Assembly (NCBI GenBank): GCA_900696485.1
Contig: CAADGG010000086.1
Span: forward strand, 47,518 to 111,517
From: an uncultured Pseudomonadota bacterium
GTDB lineage: Bacteria > Myxococcota_A > UBA9160 > PR03
Reading direction: 5' to 3'
DNA length: 64,000 nt
This document shows positions 25,373 to 33,570 of this stretch, one piece after another; the first letter of the stretch is position 1, and each line of letters opens with the position of its first letter. Below the pieces are notes generated by a model. That model did no database searches, was not told the origin of the DNA, and saw nothing but the letters and a program-made list of their open reading frames with translations. The position numbers and the translations under genes are program-made.

Positions 25373-26997
25373 CAGCGCGCCCGCTTCTGCGCCCGCTCAC
25401 GCAGCACGAACTTCATCACCTTGCCGGCTGCGTTGACCGGCAGCTGCGCCACGATCTCGACCCGTCGCGGCACCTTGTAGTTGGCCATGTTCTCACGGCA
25501 CCAGCGGATCACATCGTCCTCGCTGAAGGACCGACCCGGGGCCGGCACGACGGTCGCCAGGCCTACCTCGCCGAGTCGCTCGTCCGGCACGCCGACGACG
25601 GCCACCGCCGCGAACCAGCCGCTGCCGAACAGCAGGTTCTCGATCTCGGCGGGATAGCAGTTGAAGCCACCGACGAGGAACATGTCCTTGATCCGATCGG
25701 TGATGCGCAGGTAGCCGCGCTCGTCCATGACGGCGATATCGCCGGTATGCAGCCAGCCATCCGGCTCGATGGTCTCGGCCGTCGCGACCGGATCCTCGAA
25801 GTAGCCCTGCATCACGTTGTATCCGCGCACCACCACCTCGCCGGCCAGGCCGCGAGGCACCTCGATCCCGCTGGCATCGACGCAGCGCACCTCGATGCCG
25901 GGGATCGCCCGGCCGCTGGTCGTGGCGATCGTCTCGGGATCGTCGTCGAAGCGGCACATCGACACGATGCCGCACGCTTCCGTGAGCCCATAGCCGGTGA
26001 TCACCGTCTCGAAGCCCAGCGTCTCACGCATGCGCCGGATCAGCTCGACGGGAATCGCGGCGGCGCCGGTGACGGCGAGGCGCAGCGTCGACAAATCGTA
26101 GTGGGCGCGCTCCGGATGGGCGAGGATCGACTGGTAGAGCGTCGGGGGGCCCGGCAACACGGAGATGCGATCGCTGCCGATGCGCGCCAGCACAGCGGGG
26201 ACGTCGAAGACCGCGTGCGGCACCACGGTCGCACCGCGCAGCAGACAGGCGAGCCAGCCGGCCTTGTAGCCGAAAGCGTGGAAGAACGGGTTCACGACCA
26301 GATAGCGATCGCCAGCGCGCAGCCCGACGACGTCGCTCCAGACCGTGAATGCCCGCAGGTTCTGACCGTGTGCGGTCATCACGCCCTTCGGCTCACCGGT
26401 GGTGCCCGACGTGAAGAGCAGATCCGAGAGATGCTCGGGAGCGACGCCGTCGGCGCGGGCTCGGAACTCGTCCTCCGGCACCGTCGCGCCGGCCGCCACG
26501 AACTCCTCCCATGGCTGCGCGTCCGGCTCGGACTCGTTCAACACGACGATCCGTTCGAGGTGCGGCAGGTCCTCCTCCCGCAGGGTCTCGACGAACCGGG
26601 AGCCGAGGAACTCGCCCCCGAGCGTCACCAGCACGCGCGCGCGGCTGCGACGGAGGATGCCGCCCGCCTCGCGGCCCTTGAGCCGCGTGTTGAGCGGCAC
26701 CAGGACGGCGCCGGCCGTCTGCGCGCCGGCCGCCGCGACGACCCATTCCCAGCGGTTCGGTGCCCAGATCGCGACCCGATCCCCCGGCGCGAGGCCGGCC
26801 GCGAGGAAGCCCCGGGCCGCGCGCTGGACCGCCTCGGCGAACGCGGCGAAGGAGAGTCGCACGGCGCCGTCTTCGAGAAAGATCCGCTCGCCGTGACGTG
26901 CGGCGGCCTCGACGACCAGTTGCGGGATCGTGCGCGCGGCGGACGCCGGCGCCGCCTCGCCGGCAGCGCGGGCATCGGCGTCGGGGTCGGCGCTCAC
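25372..26997 (-). CDS. fadD3: Acyl-CoA synthetase, probable HIP-CoA ligase (FadD3-like)
   Basis: 541 aa AMP-forming ligase. It has FTSGTTGEPKGVM (P-loop, about 190), GYGLTEACG (A5), DGWLHTGDIAVMDERGYLRI (A7) and the C-terminal Lys in NAAGKVMKFVL. The GTG at 26997 follows AAGGAGG. It is divergent from a fadE30-ipdF pair, the same arrangement as Rv3561/Rv3560c/Rv3559c of M. tuberculosis, where FadD3 activates the steroid C/D-ring acid HIP to its CoA thioester. The family call is firm; the HIP substrate is inferred from gene order and resemblance. First gene of an operon with AI-2E and ICMT genes. Confidence 0.8.
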   Translation of the reverse strand: MSADPDADARAAGEAAPASAARTIPQLVVEAAARHGERIFLEDGAVRLSFAAFAEAVQRAARGFLAAGLAPGDRVAIWAPNRWEWVVAAAGAQTAGAVLVPLNTRLKGREAGGILRRSRARVLVTLGGEFLGSRFVETLREEDLPHLERIVVLNESEPDAQPWEEFVAAGATVPEDEFRARADGVAPEHLSDLLFTSGTTGEPKGVMTAHGQNLRAFTVWSDVVGLRAGDRYLVVNPFFHAFGYKAGWLACLLRGATVVPHAVFDVPAVLARIGSDRISVLPGPPTLYQSILAHPERAHYDLSTLRLAVTGAAAIPVELIRRMRETLGFETVITGYGLTEACGIVSMCRFDDDPETIATTSGRAIPGIEVRCVDASGIEVPRGLAGEVVVRGYNVMQGYFEDPVATAETIEPDGWLHTGDIAVMDERGYLRITDRIKDMFLVGGFNCYPAEIENLLFGSGWFAAVAVVGVPDERLGEVGLATVVPAPGRSFSEDDVIRWCRENMANYKVPRRVEIVAQLPVNAAGKVMKFVLRERAQKRAR

Positions 26998-27025
26998 CGC
27001 GGGCCTCCTTGCATACGGAACGCAG

Positions 27026-27039
27026 CGTATCATAATACG
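27026..27039. promoter_or_regulatory. Palindrome in the fadD3/fadE30 divergent promoter gap
   Basis: CGTAT-CATA-ATACG is a perfect 5+5 inverted repeat in the 83-bp gap between the two divergent starts. It has ATACG/CGTATC half words like those in the 17-bp operators at 22.9, 37.1 and 45.3 kb, but the half-site spacing differs. It may be a variant site for the same regulator or for another one. Confidence 0.35.
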
Positions 27040-27080
27040 AGCGCGCGAGTCCGGCTCCAGGCCTGCGCGACGAGGGTCCC

Positions 27081-28274
27081 GTGCAGCTCCGCTTCTCGGA
27101 CAAAGACGAGGCGTTCCGCCGGGAGGCGCAGGCGTGGCTCGACGCGAACCTCCGTGGCGAGTTCGCCGTCGTGCGCGGACGCGGCGGACCGGGAGACGAG
27201 CACGCCTGCATCGACGCGCGGCGCGCCTGGGAGCGGCGGCTCGGCGCCGACGGCTGGATCGGGCTCGGCTGGCCGCAGGAGGTCGGCGGACGCGGCGCCC
27301 CGCTGTTGCAGCAGGTGATCTGGCACGAAGAGTATGCACGCGCCGGCGGACCCGGGCGGCTCGGTCACATCGGCGAGGGGCTGCTCGCGCCGACGCTGAT
27401 CGCGTTCGGCAGCGAGGAGCAGAAGCGCCGCTTCCTGCCGCCGATCGCGCGTGGTGAAGCGCTCTGGTGTCAGGGCTACTCCGAGCCGAATGCCGGCTCG
27501 GACCTCGCGAACGTCCAGACGCGCGCACGACTCGTGGACGAGGAGGAGGCCGCCCCGGCGTGGAAGATCGATGGCCAGAAGGTCTGGACCTCCTGGGCGC
27601 AATGGTCGGACTGGTGCTTCGTCCTGTGCCGCACGGAACCCGGCTCCCAGCGCCATCACGGCCTCTCGTACCTGCTGGTGCCGATGCAGCAGCCCGGCAT
27701 CACGATCCGCCCGATCGTGCAGATCACCGGCGACAGCGAATTCAGCGAGGTGTTCTTCGACGACGCGCGCACGCCGGCGGATCACGTCGTCGGCGCCCCC
27801 GGGAATGGCTGGCGGGTGGCGATGGGCACGCTCGCCTTCGAGCGCGGCGCCTCGACGCTCGGCCAGCAACTCCAGTTCCAGAACGAGCTCGACACGATCC
27901 TCGCGATCGCCCGCGAGAACGGCGCCGCGCGCGATCCGGTGCTCCGGCAGCGTCTCGCCCACGCGTGGATGGGCCTGCAGATCCAGCGCTCCCATGCGCT
28001 GCGCATGTTGTCGCGCGCCGAACAGCCGGCGCTGGCACGCGAGGCGATGATCACGAAGCTGTTCTGGGCCACCTGGCATCGCCGGCTCGGCAAGCTCGCG
28101 ATGGACGTGCTGGGGCCGGAGGCCGAGCTGGCCGATGCGGCGCCGTACGAGCTGACGCGCCTGCAGCGGCTCTTCCTGTTCAGCCGCAGCGACACGATCT
28201 ACGCCGGCTCGAACCAGATCCAGCGCAACCGGATCGCCGAGCGCGCGCTCGGCCTGCCGCGAGCGCCGCGATGA
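27081..28274 (+). CDS. fadE30: Acyl-CoA dehydrogenase, FadE30-like
   Basis: 397 aa. ELWCQGYSEP-type text is conserved here as ALWCQGYSEPNAGSDLANVQ (about 130-149, FAD/substrate loop), then KVWTSWAQWSDWCFVLCRTE and GDSEFSEVFFDDARTPADHV, ending SDTIYAGSNQIQRNRIAERA. These match M. tuberculosis FadE30 very closely from memory. FadE30 dehydrogenates the reduced HIP-CoA intermediate (5-hydroxy form) in C/D-ring degradation. FAD enzyme, cytoplasmic. The GTG start lies 83 bp from the divergent fadD3 start; its stop overlaps the ipdF start (ATGA). Confidence 0.85.
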   Translation: MQLRFSDKDEAFRREAQAWLDANLRGEFAVVRGRGGPGDEHACIDARRAWERRLGADGWIGLGWPQEVGGRGAPLLQQVIWHEEYARAGGPGRLGHIGEGLLAPTLIAFGSEEQKRRFLPPIARGEALWCQGYSEPNAGSDLANVQTRARLVDEEEAAPAWKIDGQKVWTSWAQWSDWCFVLCRTEPGSQRHHGLSYLLVPMQQPGITIRPIVQITGDSEFSEVFFDDARTPADHVVGAPGNGWRVAMGTLAFERGASTLGQQLQFQNELDTILAIARENGAARDPVLRQRLAHAWMGLQIQRSHALRMLSRAEQPALAREAMITKLFWATWHRRLGKLAMDVLGPEAELADAAPYELTRLQRLFLFSRSDTIYAGSNQIQRNRIAERALGLPRAPR

Positions 28275-29050
28275 GCGCCACGCCGGCCGCAGCGTCCCGC
28301 CCGGCGCTGCTCGCCGGCAAGACGGTCCTCGTCACGGCGGCCGCCGGCACCGGGATCGGCTACGCCACCGCCCGTCGCTGCGCCGAGGAGGGCGCCGCGG
28401 TGCTGCTGTCGGACCTGCACGAGCGCCGTCTGCACGAGGCCGCCTCGCGGCTCGAACAGCAGACCGGCGTGCGGGCTCACGTGGCGCTCTGCGATGTCAC
28501 CCGCCAGGAGCAGGTCGATGCGCTGGTGGCGACGGCGATCCAGGCGTGGGGACACATCGATGTGCTCGTGAACAACGCCGGGCTCGGGGGACACGCGCGG
28601 CTCGTCGACATGGCCGACGAACAGTGGCATCGCGTGCTCGACGTCACGCTCACCGGCACGATGCGGATGACGCGTGCGGTGCTGCCGCCCATGCTGGAGC
28701 GCGGCCGCGGCGTCATCGTCAACAACGCGTCGGTGCTCGGCTGGCGCGCCCAGGAAGGCCAGGCGCACTATGCGGCGGCCAAAGCCGGCGTGATGGCCCT
28801 CACCCGCTGCGTGGCGATGGAGGTCGCGACGCGGGGCGTCCGCGTGAATGCGGTGGCGCCGAGTCTCGCCTTGCACGAATTCCTCGCCAAGGTGACGCCG
28901 CCCGGCCTGCTGGAGGAACTCGAGCGCCGCGAGGCCCTGGGCCGGGCAGCAACCCCGGTGGAGGTCGCCAATGTCATCGTTTTCCTCGCCAGCGAACTCG
29001 CGTCCTACATGACCGGCGAGGTCGTCTCGGTGAGCAGCCAGCACCCCTAG
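28271..29050 (+). CDS. ipdF: SDR oxidoreductase, IpdF-like
   Basis: 259 aa short-chain dehydrogenase. LAGKTVLVTAAAGTGIGYAT is the cofactor loop (TxxxGxGIG, about residues 14-33); NNAGLGG is present; the catalytic set is Ser in NNASVLG, then Tyr and Lys in HYAAAKAG. The AAAGTGIG loop followed by DLHERRLHEA matches mycobacterial IpdF (Rv3559c), which reduces the HIP-CoA keto group, and the gene is directly downstream of fadE30 as in M. tuberculosis. NADPH or NADH use is not decided by sequence. Confidence 0.82.
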   Translation: MSATPAAASRPALLAGKTVLVTAAAGTGIGYATARRCAEEGAAVLLSDLHERRLHEAASRLEQQTGVRAHVALCDVTRQEQVDALVATAIQAWGHIDVLVNNAGLGGHARLVDMADEQWHRVLDVTLTGTMRMTRAVLPPMLERGRGVIVNNASVLGWRAQEGQAHYAAAKAGVMALTRCVAMEVATRGVRVNAVAPSLALHEFLAKVTPPGLLEELERREALGRAATPVEVANVIVFLASELASYMTGEVVSVSSQHP

Positions 29051-29063
29051 GCAGGAGGTTCCG

Positions 29064-29525
29064 ATGCCGACCGTGTTCGCCTCGCCCGCAGAGCTCGCCG
29101 CAGCCGTTGGCCGCCACCTCGGCTGGAGCGACTGGCTCCAGATCGACCAGGCCCGCATCGACCAGTTCGCCGCCGCCACCGGCGATCACCAGTGGATCCA
29201 CGTCGATCCGGAACGCGCGCGCAATGGCCCCTTCGGCCGCTGCATCGCCCACGGCTATCTGACCCAGTCCCTCGTCAACCATTTCCTGCCGCAGATCGTC
29301 CGCGTCGACGGCATCGCGATGGGCGTCAACTACGGCGCCGACCGGCTGCGCTTTCCGGCGCCGGTGCCGGTCGGCTCGCGCGTGCGCGGCGGCGCCGAAC
29401 TGCTCGAGGCGACCCCGCAGAAGGACGGCTCCGTCCAGGTGAAGTACCGCGTCACCGTCGAGATCGAAGACCACGACAAGCCGGGCTGTGTCATCGACAC
29501 GATCGCCCGCTACTACCCCGATTGA
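29064..29525 (+). CDS. MaoC-like hotdog-fold enoyl-CoA hydratase
   Basis: 153 aa. IDQFAAATGDHQWIHVDPER (about 34-53) holds the catalytic Asp/His pair of R-specific hydratases, and FGRCIAHGYLTQSLVNHFLP is the hydratase-2 motif. Short single-hotdog form, likely a dimer. It hydrates enoyl-CoA esters (R-specific) during chain or ring-product breakdown. A GGCAGGAGG site precedes the ATG. Its stop is followed, within a base or two, by palindromic repeat copy 2. Confidence 0.88.
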   Translation: MPTVFASPAELAAAVGRHLGWSDWLQIDQARIDQFAAATGDHQWIHVDPERARNGPFGRCIAHGYLTQSLVNHFLPQIVRVDGIAMGVNYGADRLRFPAPVPVGSRVRGGAELLEATPQKDGSVQVKYRVTVEIEDHDKPGCVIDTIARYYPD

Positions 29526-29606
29526 CGTCAAGAAAGGGGTCGGGTTGGATTCGTCAACTTTTCCAAGGGAAAAGTTGACGAATCCAACCCGACCCCTTTC
29601 TTGACG
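29526..29606. repeat. Dispersed palindromic repeat, copy 2 (81 bp)
   Basis: Same family as 20249-20331: CGTCAAGAAAGGGGTCGGGT and its complement CCCGACCCCTTTCTTGACG flank a centre TTTTCCAAGGGAAAA. The arms are essentially perfect over 40 bases. It starts right after the TGA of the MaoC gene and ends at the base where the GGGAGG ribosome binding site of the next gene begins. A transcript through it would fold a very stable hairpin. Confidence 0.9.
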
Positions 29607-29616
29607 GGAGGCAGGC

Positions 29617-30489
29617 ATGAAGTTCTGGCAGGTGGTTTCGTTCAGCGAGCCGGAGCAGTTGCTCGACATCGCGCGGGGCGCGGAGGAGGCGGGCTTTCAC
29701 GGGGTGCTGCTGTCCGACCATCTGTTCTTTCCGGGGCGGCTCGAATCGCGTTATCCGTACGCGCCAGACGGCAAGCCGGGCTTCGACGGCACGACGCCGT
29801 TTCCGGACGTGTGGACGACGATCGCGGCGATGGCGGCCGTCACGACCCGGCTCCACTTCGGGACGATGGTCTACATCCTGCCGCTGCGACATCCGCTCGA
29901 GGTCGCAAAGAGCCTCGGCACGACCGCCCTGCTGTCCGGCGGCCGCGTCGCCCTCGGTGCCGGCGCGGGCTGGCTCCGTGAGGAGTACGAGGCGCTCGGC
30001 GTGGACTTCGGCACCCGTGGCAAGCGCTTCGACGAGATGATCGACGTGTTGCGCAAGGTCTGGACCGGGGAGATGGTCGAGCATCACGGACGGAGTTTCG
30101 CGTTCGGACCGCTCCAGATGAGCCCGGCGCCGCCGACTCCGATTCCGATCTGGATCGGCGGCACCAGTGACGCCGCACTGCGTCGTGCCGCACGGCTCGG
30201 CGACGGCTGGGTGGGCACCGGTCAGCACCCGGACGAGCTGCCGCAACTGCTCGGCCGGCTGCGCGCCCAGCGCGAGAAAGCCGGGCGCGGGAGCGTTCCA
30301 TTCGAAACGATCGTGCCGCTCGTGGTCGCACCGGACGTCGATCTGTTGCAGCGCCTCGAGGCGGAGCACGGCGTCACGGCGACGACGGCATGGCCGTTCT
30401 CGTACACCATCGGACCACGCTCGACGATCGCGGACAAGCGCGACGCGATGCGGCGCTTCGGCAACGAGGTCATCTCGAGATTCGGCTGA
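29617..30489 (+). CDS. LLM-class (F420-type) flavin-dependent oxidoreductase
   Basis: 290 aa, luciferase-like fold. Marks: KFWQVVSFSEPEQLLDIARG, HGVLLSDHLFFPGR (active-site region), FGTMVYILPLRHPLEVAKSL, GRVALGAGAGWLREEYEALG (classic LLM segment) and PIPIWIGGTSDAALRRAARL. A TIGR-type F420 oxidoreductase in style. The ribosome binding site GGGAGG abuts palindromic repeat copy 2. Substrate unknown. Confidence 0.87.
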   Translation: MKFWQVVSFSEPEQLLDIARGAEEAGFHGVLLSDHLFFPGRLESRYPYAPDGKPGFDGTTPFPDVWTTIAAMAAVTTRLHFGTMVYILPLRHPLEVAKSLGTTALLSGGRVALGAGAGWLREEYEALGVDFGTRGKRFDEMIDVLRKVWTGEMVEHHGRSFAFGPLQMSPAPPTPIPIWIGGTSDAALRRAARLGDGWVGTGQHPDELPQLLGRLRAQREKAGRGSVPFETIVPLVVAPDVDLLQRLEAEHGVTATTAWPFSYTIGPRSTIADKRDAMRRFGNEVISRFG

Positions 30490-30506
30490 CGCGCGCGGGG
30501 CCCGCT

Positions 30507-30735
30507 TCACGAGGCGCCGGCGACCCCCTTCACGATACGGCCCGCGGTGTTCCCGCCCTCGCACGAAAAGTCCGCCCCGGTGCACGAGCGACGCTCGTCG
30601 GAGGCGAGGAACAGCACCACGTTGGCGACGTCTTCCAGCCGCTCGCGGAGCGGTCCACTTGGCCGACGCCTGGGCCACCACGCCGTTCTGCCCGCGCAGC
30701 CCATCGACCGACGAGACGTTGACGATCGAACCGAC
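30507..30735 (-). pseudogene. Remnant of an SDR dehydrogenase gene
   Basis: On the minus strand, the first part reads SIVNVSSVDGLRGQNGVVAQ then ASAKW, an SDR catalytic region where the usual Tyr (YAASK) is lost. It jumps out of frame to LEDVANVVLFLASDERRSC and TGADFSCEGGNTAG, the SDR C-terminus. About 70 codons between them and the whole N-terminal Rossmann half are gone. It directly follows the stop of the intact SDR gene at 30736, at the end of the fadE31 operon. Confidence 0.75.
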
Positions 30736-31506
30736 TCATCCCAGCACGGACTTCAGGAACGCCGGCCGCTCCCCACCGCCGTGCACCAACAGCGACGCCC
30801 CGCTCACATAGCTCGCGAGCGGTGACGCGAGGAAGACGCACGCATCGCCGACGTCCTGCGGTGTCGCGAGACGTCCGAGCGGCACGCTGGCCGCGACGCG
30901 CGCCTGCGCCGCCGCATCGCCGTAGTGCAGCTCCGCCTGCTCGGTGCGGATCAGGCCGGCGGCGATGGCGTTCACGCGCACCTTCGGCGCCCATTCGACG
31001 GCGAGACTCTGCGTGAGTGACGCCAGCCCGGCCTTCGCCGCGCCATACGCCGCCGTTCCCGGCGACGGCCGCGACGCCGACACGCTGCCGATGTTGAGGA
31101 TGAGGCCTCCGTCCGGCTGGCCCTGCATCACCGCGTTCGCCTGCTGCGCGAAGTGCAGCGGGGCCAGCAGGTTCAGCGCCACGATCTTGTCGGCAAAGCG
31201 CGGCGACGCCCGGGCGGCATCCGCGGGAGGGGAGCCGCCGGCGTTGTTCACGAGCACGTCGAGCCGCCCGAAGCGCTCCGTCGCAAACGCGATCACGCGC
31301 GCGATCTGCTCCGTTTCGCGCACGTCGGCGGCGACGAAGTGCGCGGAGCGGCCGGCCGCCGCCGGCCGCTCGGACGGCTCGCTTCGTCCGCAGATCACGA
31401 CCTCGGCGCCGGCCTCGAGAAAGCGCTCCGTGATGCCGCGTCCCACGCCGCGCCCGCCGCCGGTGACGATCACGACCCGCCCCGCGAGGTCGATCACGAC
31501 GCTCAC
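30736..31506 (-). CDS. SDR oxidoreductase, Rv3549c-like
   Basis: 256 aa. GRVVIVTGGGRGVGRGITER is the cofactor loop, VNNAGGSPPADAA follows, and the catalytic Ser/Tyr/Lys lie in IGSVSASRPSPGTAAYGAAK. The GRGVG loop, LNLLAPLHFAQQAN and LLVHGGGERP near the end match M. tuberculosis Rv3549c, a KstR2-regulon SDR. The GTG at 31506 overlaps the stop of the acyl-CoA dehydrogenase gene (GTGA). Probably oxidises or reduces a ring-cleavage CoA intermediate. Confidence 0.8.
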   Translation of the reverse strand: MSVVIDLAGRVVIVTGGGRGVGRGITERFLEAGAEVVICGRSEPSERPAAAGRSAHFVAADVRETEQIARVIAFATERFGRLDVLVNNAGGSPPADAARASPRFADKIVALNLLAPLHFAQQANAVMQGQPDGGLILNIGSVSASRPSPGTAAYGAAKAGLASLTQSLAVEWAPKVRVNAIAAGLIRTEQAELHYGDAAAQARVAASVPLGRLATPQDVGDACVFLASPLASYVSGASLLVHGGGERPAFLKSVLG

Positions 31507-32654
31507 GCGCACTCCCCGAGCCCGATCGCGACGGCGATCCGTTCGCGGTGCCAGGCGGGCGTTCCGAGCCAGGCCTCCATCGATCGCGCGCGCTTGAGAT
31601 GCAGGTGCACATCGATCTCCCAGGTGAAGCCGACGCCGCCGTGGATCTGCAGCGCGTCGGCCGCGCAGCGGAAGTACGCCTCGGAGCACCAGGCCTTGGC
31701 CAGCGACGCCGACGTCGCGAGCTCGGCGCCGGCCTCCGCGGCGACGCAGCCGGCCTGGTAGGCCGCGGAGCGCGAAGTCTCGACGGCGAGCATCAGATCG
31801 GCGCACTTGTGCTGGATCGCCTGGAAGCTGCCGATCGGCCGGCCGAACTGCACGCGCTCGAGAGCGTAGGAGACCGAGAGATCGAGACATCGCTGGGCGC
31901 CGCCGGTCTGTTCGACGGCCAGGGCGATGGCGGCGAGATCGAGCGCCCGCGCGAGCGCGACCTCGCCAGCGTCTTCGTCTCCGAGCCGTGCCGCGCGCGG
32001 CACGGCCGCATCGCAGAGCTGGACCTCCGCGAAGCGCCGGGTCGCGTCCATCGTCACGCGCGCGGACCGCACGATACCCGCCGTTCGTGCCGGCACCGCG
32101 AACAGCGCGAGCGGGCCATCGGCGGCGGCGCCCTCGCGCTGCGCCGGCACCAGCAACAGATCCGCGTGGGCGCCGTCGAGCACGAAGCCGTCGCGACCCG
32201 AGAGCGTGTAGCCGTCCGCGGTCTGGCGCCACGTGAAGCCGGCGGCGGCCGATCGCGCCGGCCCTCTGGCCGCCCCGACGACGAGCGTGGCCGTCGCGCG
32301 CCCCTCGGCAAGAGCCGGCAACCACTCGCGGGCCCCCGGCGAGTCCGGCACGGTGAGCAGCGCCGGCGCCGCCAGACACAGCGACGCGAAGAACGGAGAG
32401 GCGAGCAGCATCTCGCCCATCGGCTCGAGCAGCGCCATCGCCTCGATGAACGTGAGCCCGGCGCCACCGTGCGTCTCCGGGATCGCGACGCCGGTCCAGC
32501 CGAGTTCCCGGCCGATCCGCGCCCACAGCTCCGGATCGAAACCCCGCTCGCTCGCCATCGCTCGCCGCAGCGCCTCGGACGAGGCGTGCTCCGCGAGGAA
32601 CGCACGCGCCTGCTCGCGCAGCGCCTCCTGCTCGTCGGTGAACGCGAAGTGCAT
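31503..32654 (-). CDS. Acyl-CoA dehydrogenase (FadE32/FadE34-like)
   Basis: 383 aa. HFAFTDEQEALREQARAFLA at the start, GVAIPETHGGAGLTFIEAMA (about 57), YALERVQFGRPIGSFQAIQH (about 270) and ALQIHGGVGFTWEIDVHLHL (about 330). The central SEP substrate loop is reduced, as in the partner subunits of alpha2-beta2 steroid acyl-CoA dehydrogenases. In M. tuberculosis FadE32 and FadE33 pair with FadE31, so this is likely a second partner of the FadE31-like protein encoded upstream in the same operon. Confidence 0.82.
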   Translation of the reverse strand: MHFAFTDEQEALREQARAFLAEHASSEALRRAMASERGFDPELWARIGRELGWTGVAIPETHGGAGLTFIEAMALLEPMGEMLLASPFFASLCLAAPALLTVPDSPGAREWLPALAEGRATATLVVGAARGPARSAAAGFTWRQTADGYTLSGRDGFVLDGAHADLLLVPAQREGAAADGPLALFAVPARTAGIVRSARVTMDATRRFAEVQLCDAAVPRAARLGDEDAGEVALARALDLAAIALAVEQTGGAQRCLDLSVSYALERVQFGRPIGSFQAIQHKCADLMLAVETSRSAAYQAGCVAAEAGAELATSASLAKAWCSEAYFRCAADALQIHGGVGFTWEIDVHLHLKRARSMEAWLGTPAWHRERIAVAIGLGECA

Positions 32655-32664
32655 CGGATCCCGC

Positions 32665-33570
32665 CTACGTGCCGTAGACCTTCTGCGCCGGCACGGCCTT
32701 CAGCAACAGCGCGGCGACGGCCGCCCCGATCTCGTCCGGCTCCCAGCGCGCCCCCTTGTCGAGTTCCGGACCCGTCCGCCAGCCGTCGGCGATGCCGAGC
32801 TTGCCGCCGGCCACCTCGAACACGCGGCCGGTGACGTCGCGCGACTCGGCGCTCCCGAGCCAGACCAGCAGCGGCGACACGTTGGCCGGATCCATCGCAT
32901 CGAAGCCCTGTGCGGGCTTCTTCATCATGTCCGCGAACGCGCCCTCGGTCATGCGCGTGCGCGCCGACGGCGCGATGGCGTTCGCCGTGACGCCGTAGCG
33001 GGCCAGCTCCGCGGCCTGCACCAGCGTCAGGGCCGCGATGCCGGCCTTGGCCGCGGAGTACGCGCTCTGTCCGATGCTGCCCTGCAGCCCGGCGCCGCTG
33101 CTGGTGTTGAGGATCCGGGCATCGACGCCGCGCCCGGCCTTGCTCTCGGCGCGCCAGTGGTCGCAGGCGCGCCGGCTCACGCAGAAGTGCCCCTTCAAGT
33201 GCACGCGCAGCACCGCGTCCCATTCTTCTGGCGTACAACTGACGAACATCCGGTCGCGCACGAAACCGGCGTTGTTGACGACGACGTCGAGGCGTCCGAA
33301 CCGCTCGAGCGCGGCGTCGACGAGTCTCCCGGCCTGCTCCCAGTCCGCCACGTCGGCACCATCCGCGATCGCCTCGCCACCGGCGGCACGGATCTCGTCG
33401 ACCACCTCGTCGGCCGGGCCGGCAGACCGTCCGCTTCCGTCCTCCGCGACTCCGAGATCGTTCACGACCACGCGCGCGCCAGCCCGCGCGAACGCGAGCG
33501 CGTGCGCGCGGCCGAGCCCGCGCCCGGCGCCGGTCACGATCACCACCCGACCCTCGCACAGACCGGCCAT
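32665..33570 (-). CDS. SDR oxidoreductase, Rv3548c-like
   Basis: 301 aa, longer than typical SDRs. GRVVIVTGAGRGLGRAHALA (cofactor loop), VVVNDLGVAEDGS, VNNAGFVRDRMF, and the catalytic Ser in NTSSGAGLQGSIGQSAYSAA with the following Lys. NDLGV and the AHALAF region resemble the bifunctional-enzyme type hydroxyacyl-CoA dehydrogenases. The SGAGLQGS and SAESRDVTGRVFEVAGGK text matches M. tuberculosis Rv3548c (KstR2 regulon) from memory. ATG at 33570 overlaps the fadA6 stop by one base. Confidence 0.83.
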   Translation of the reverse strand: MAGLCEGRVVIVTGAGRGLGRAHALAFARAGARVVVNDLGVAEDGSGRSAGPADEVVDEIRAAGGEAIADGADVADWEQAGRLVDAALERFGRLDVVVNNAGFVRDRMFVSCTPEEWDAVLRVHLKGHFCVSRRACDHWRAESKAGRGVDARILNTSSGAGLQGSIGQSAYSAAKAGIAALTLVQAAELARYGVTANAIAPSARTRMTEGAFADMMKKPAQGFDAMDPANVSPLLVWLGSAESRDVTGRVFEVAGGKLGIADGWRTGPELDKGARWEPDEIGAAVAALLLKAVPAQKVYGT

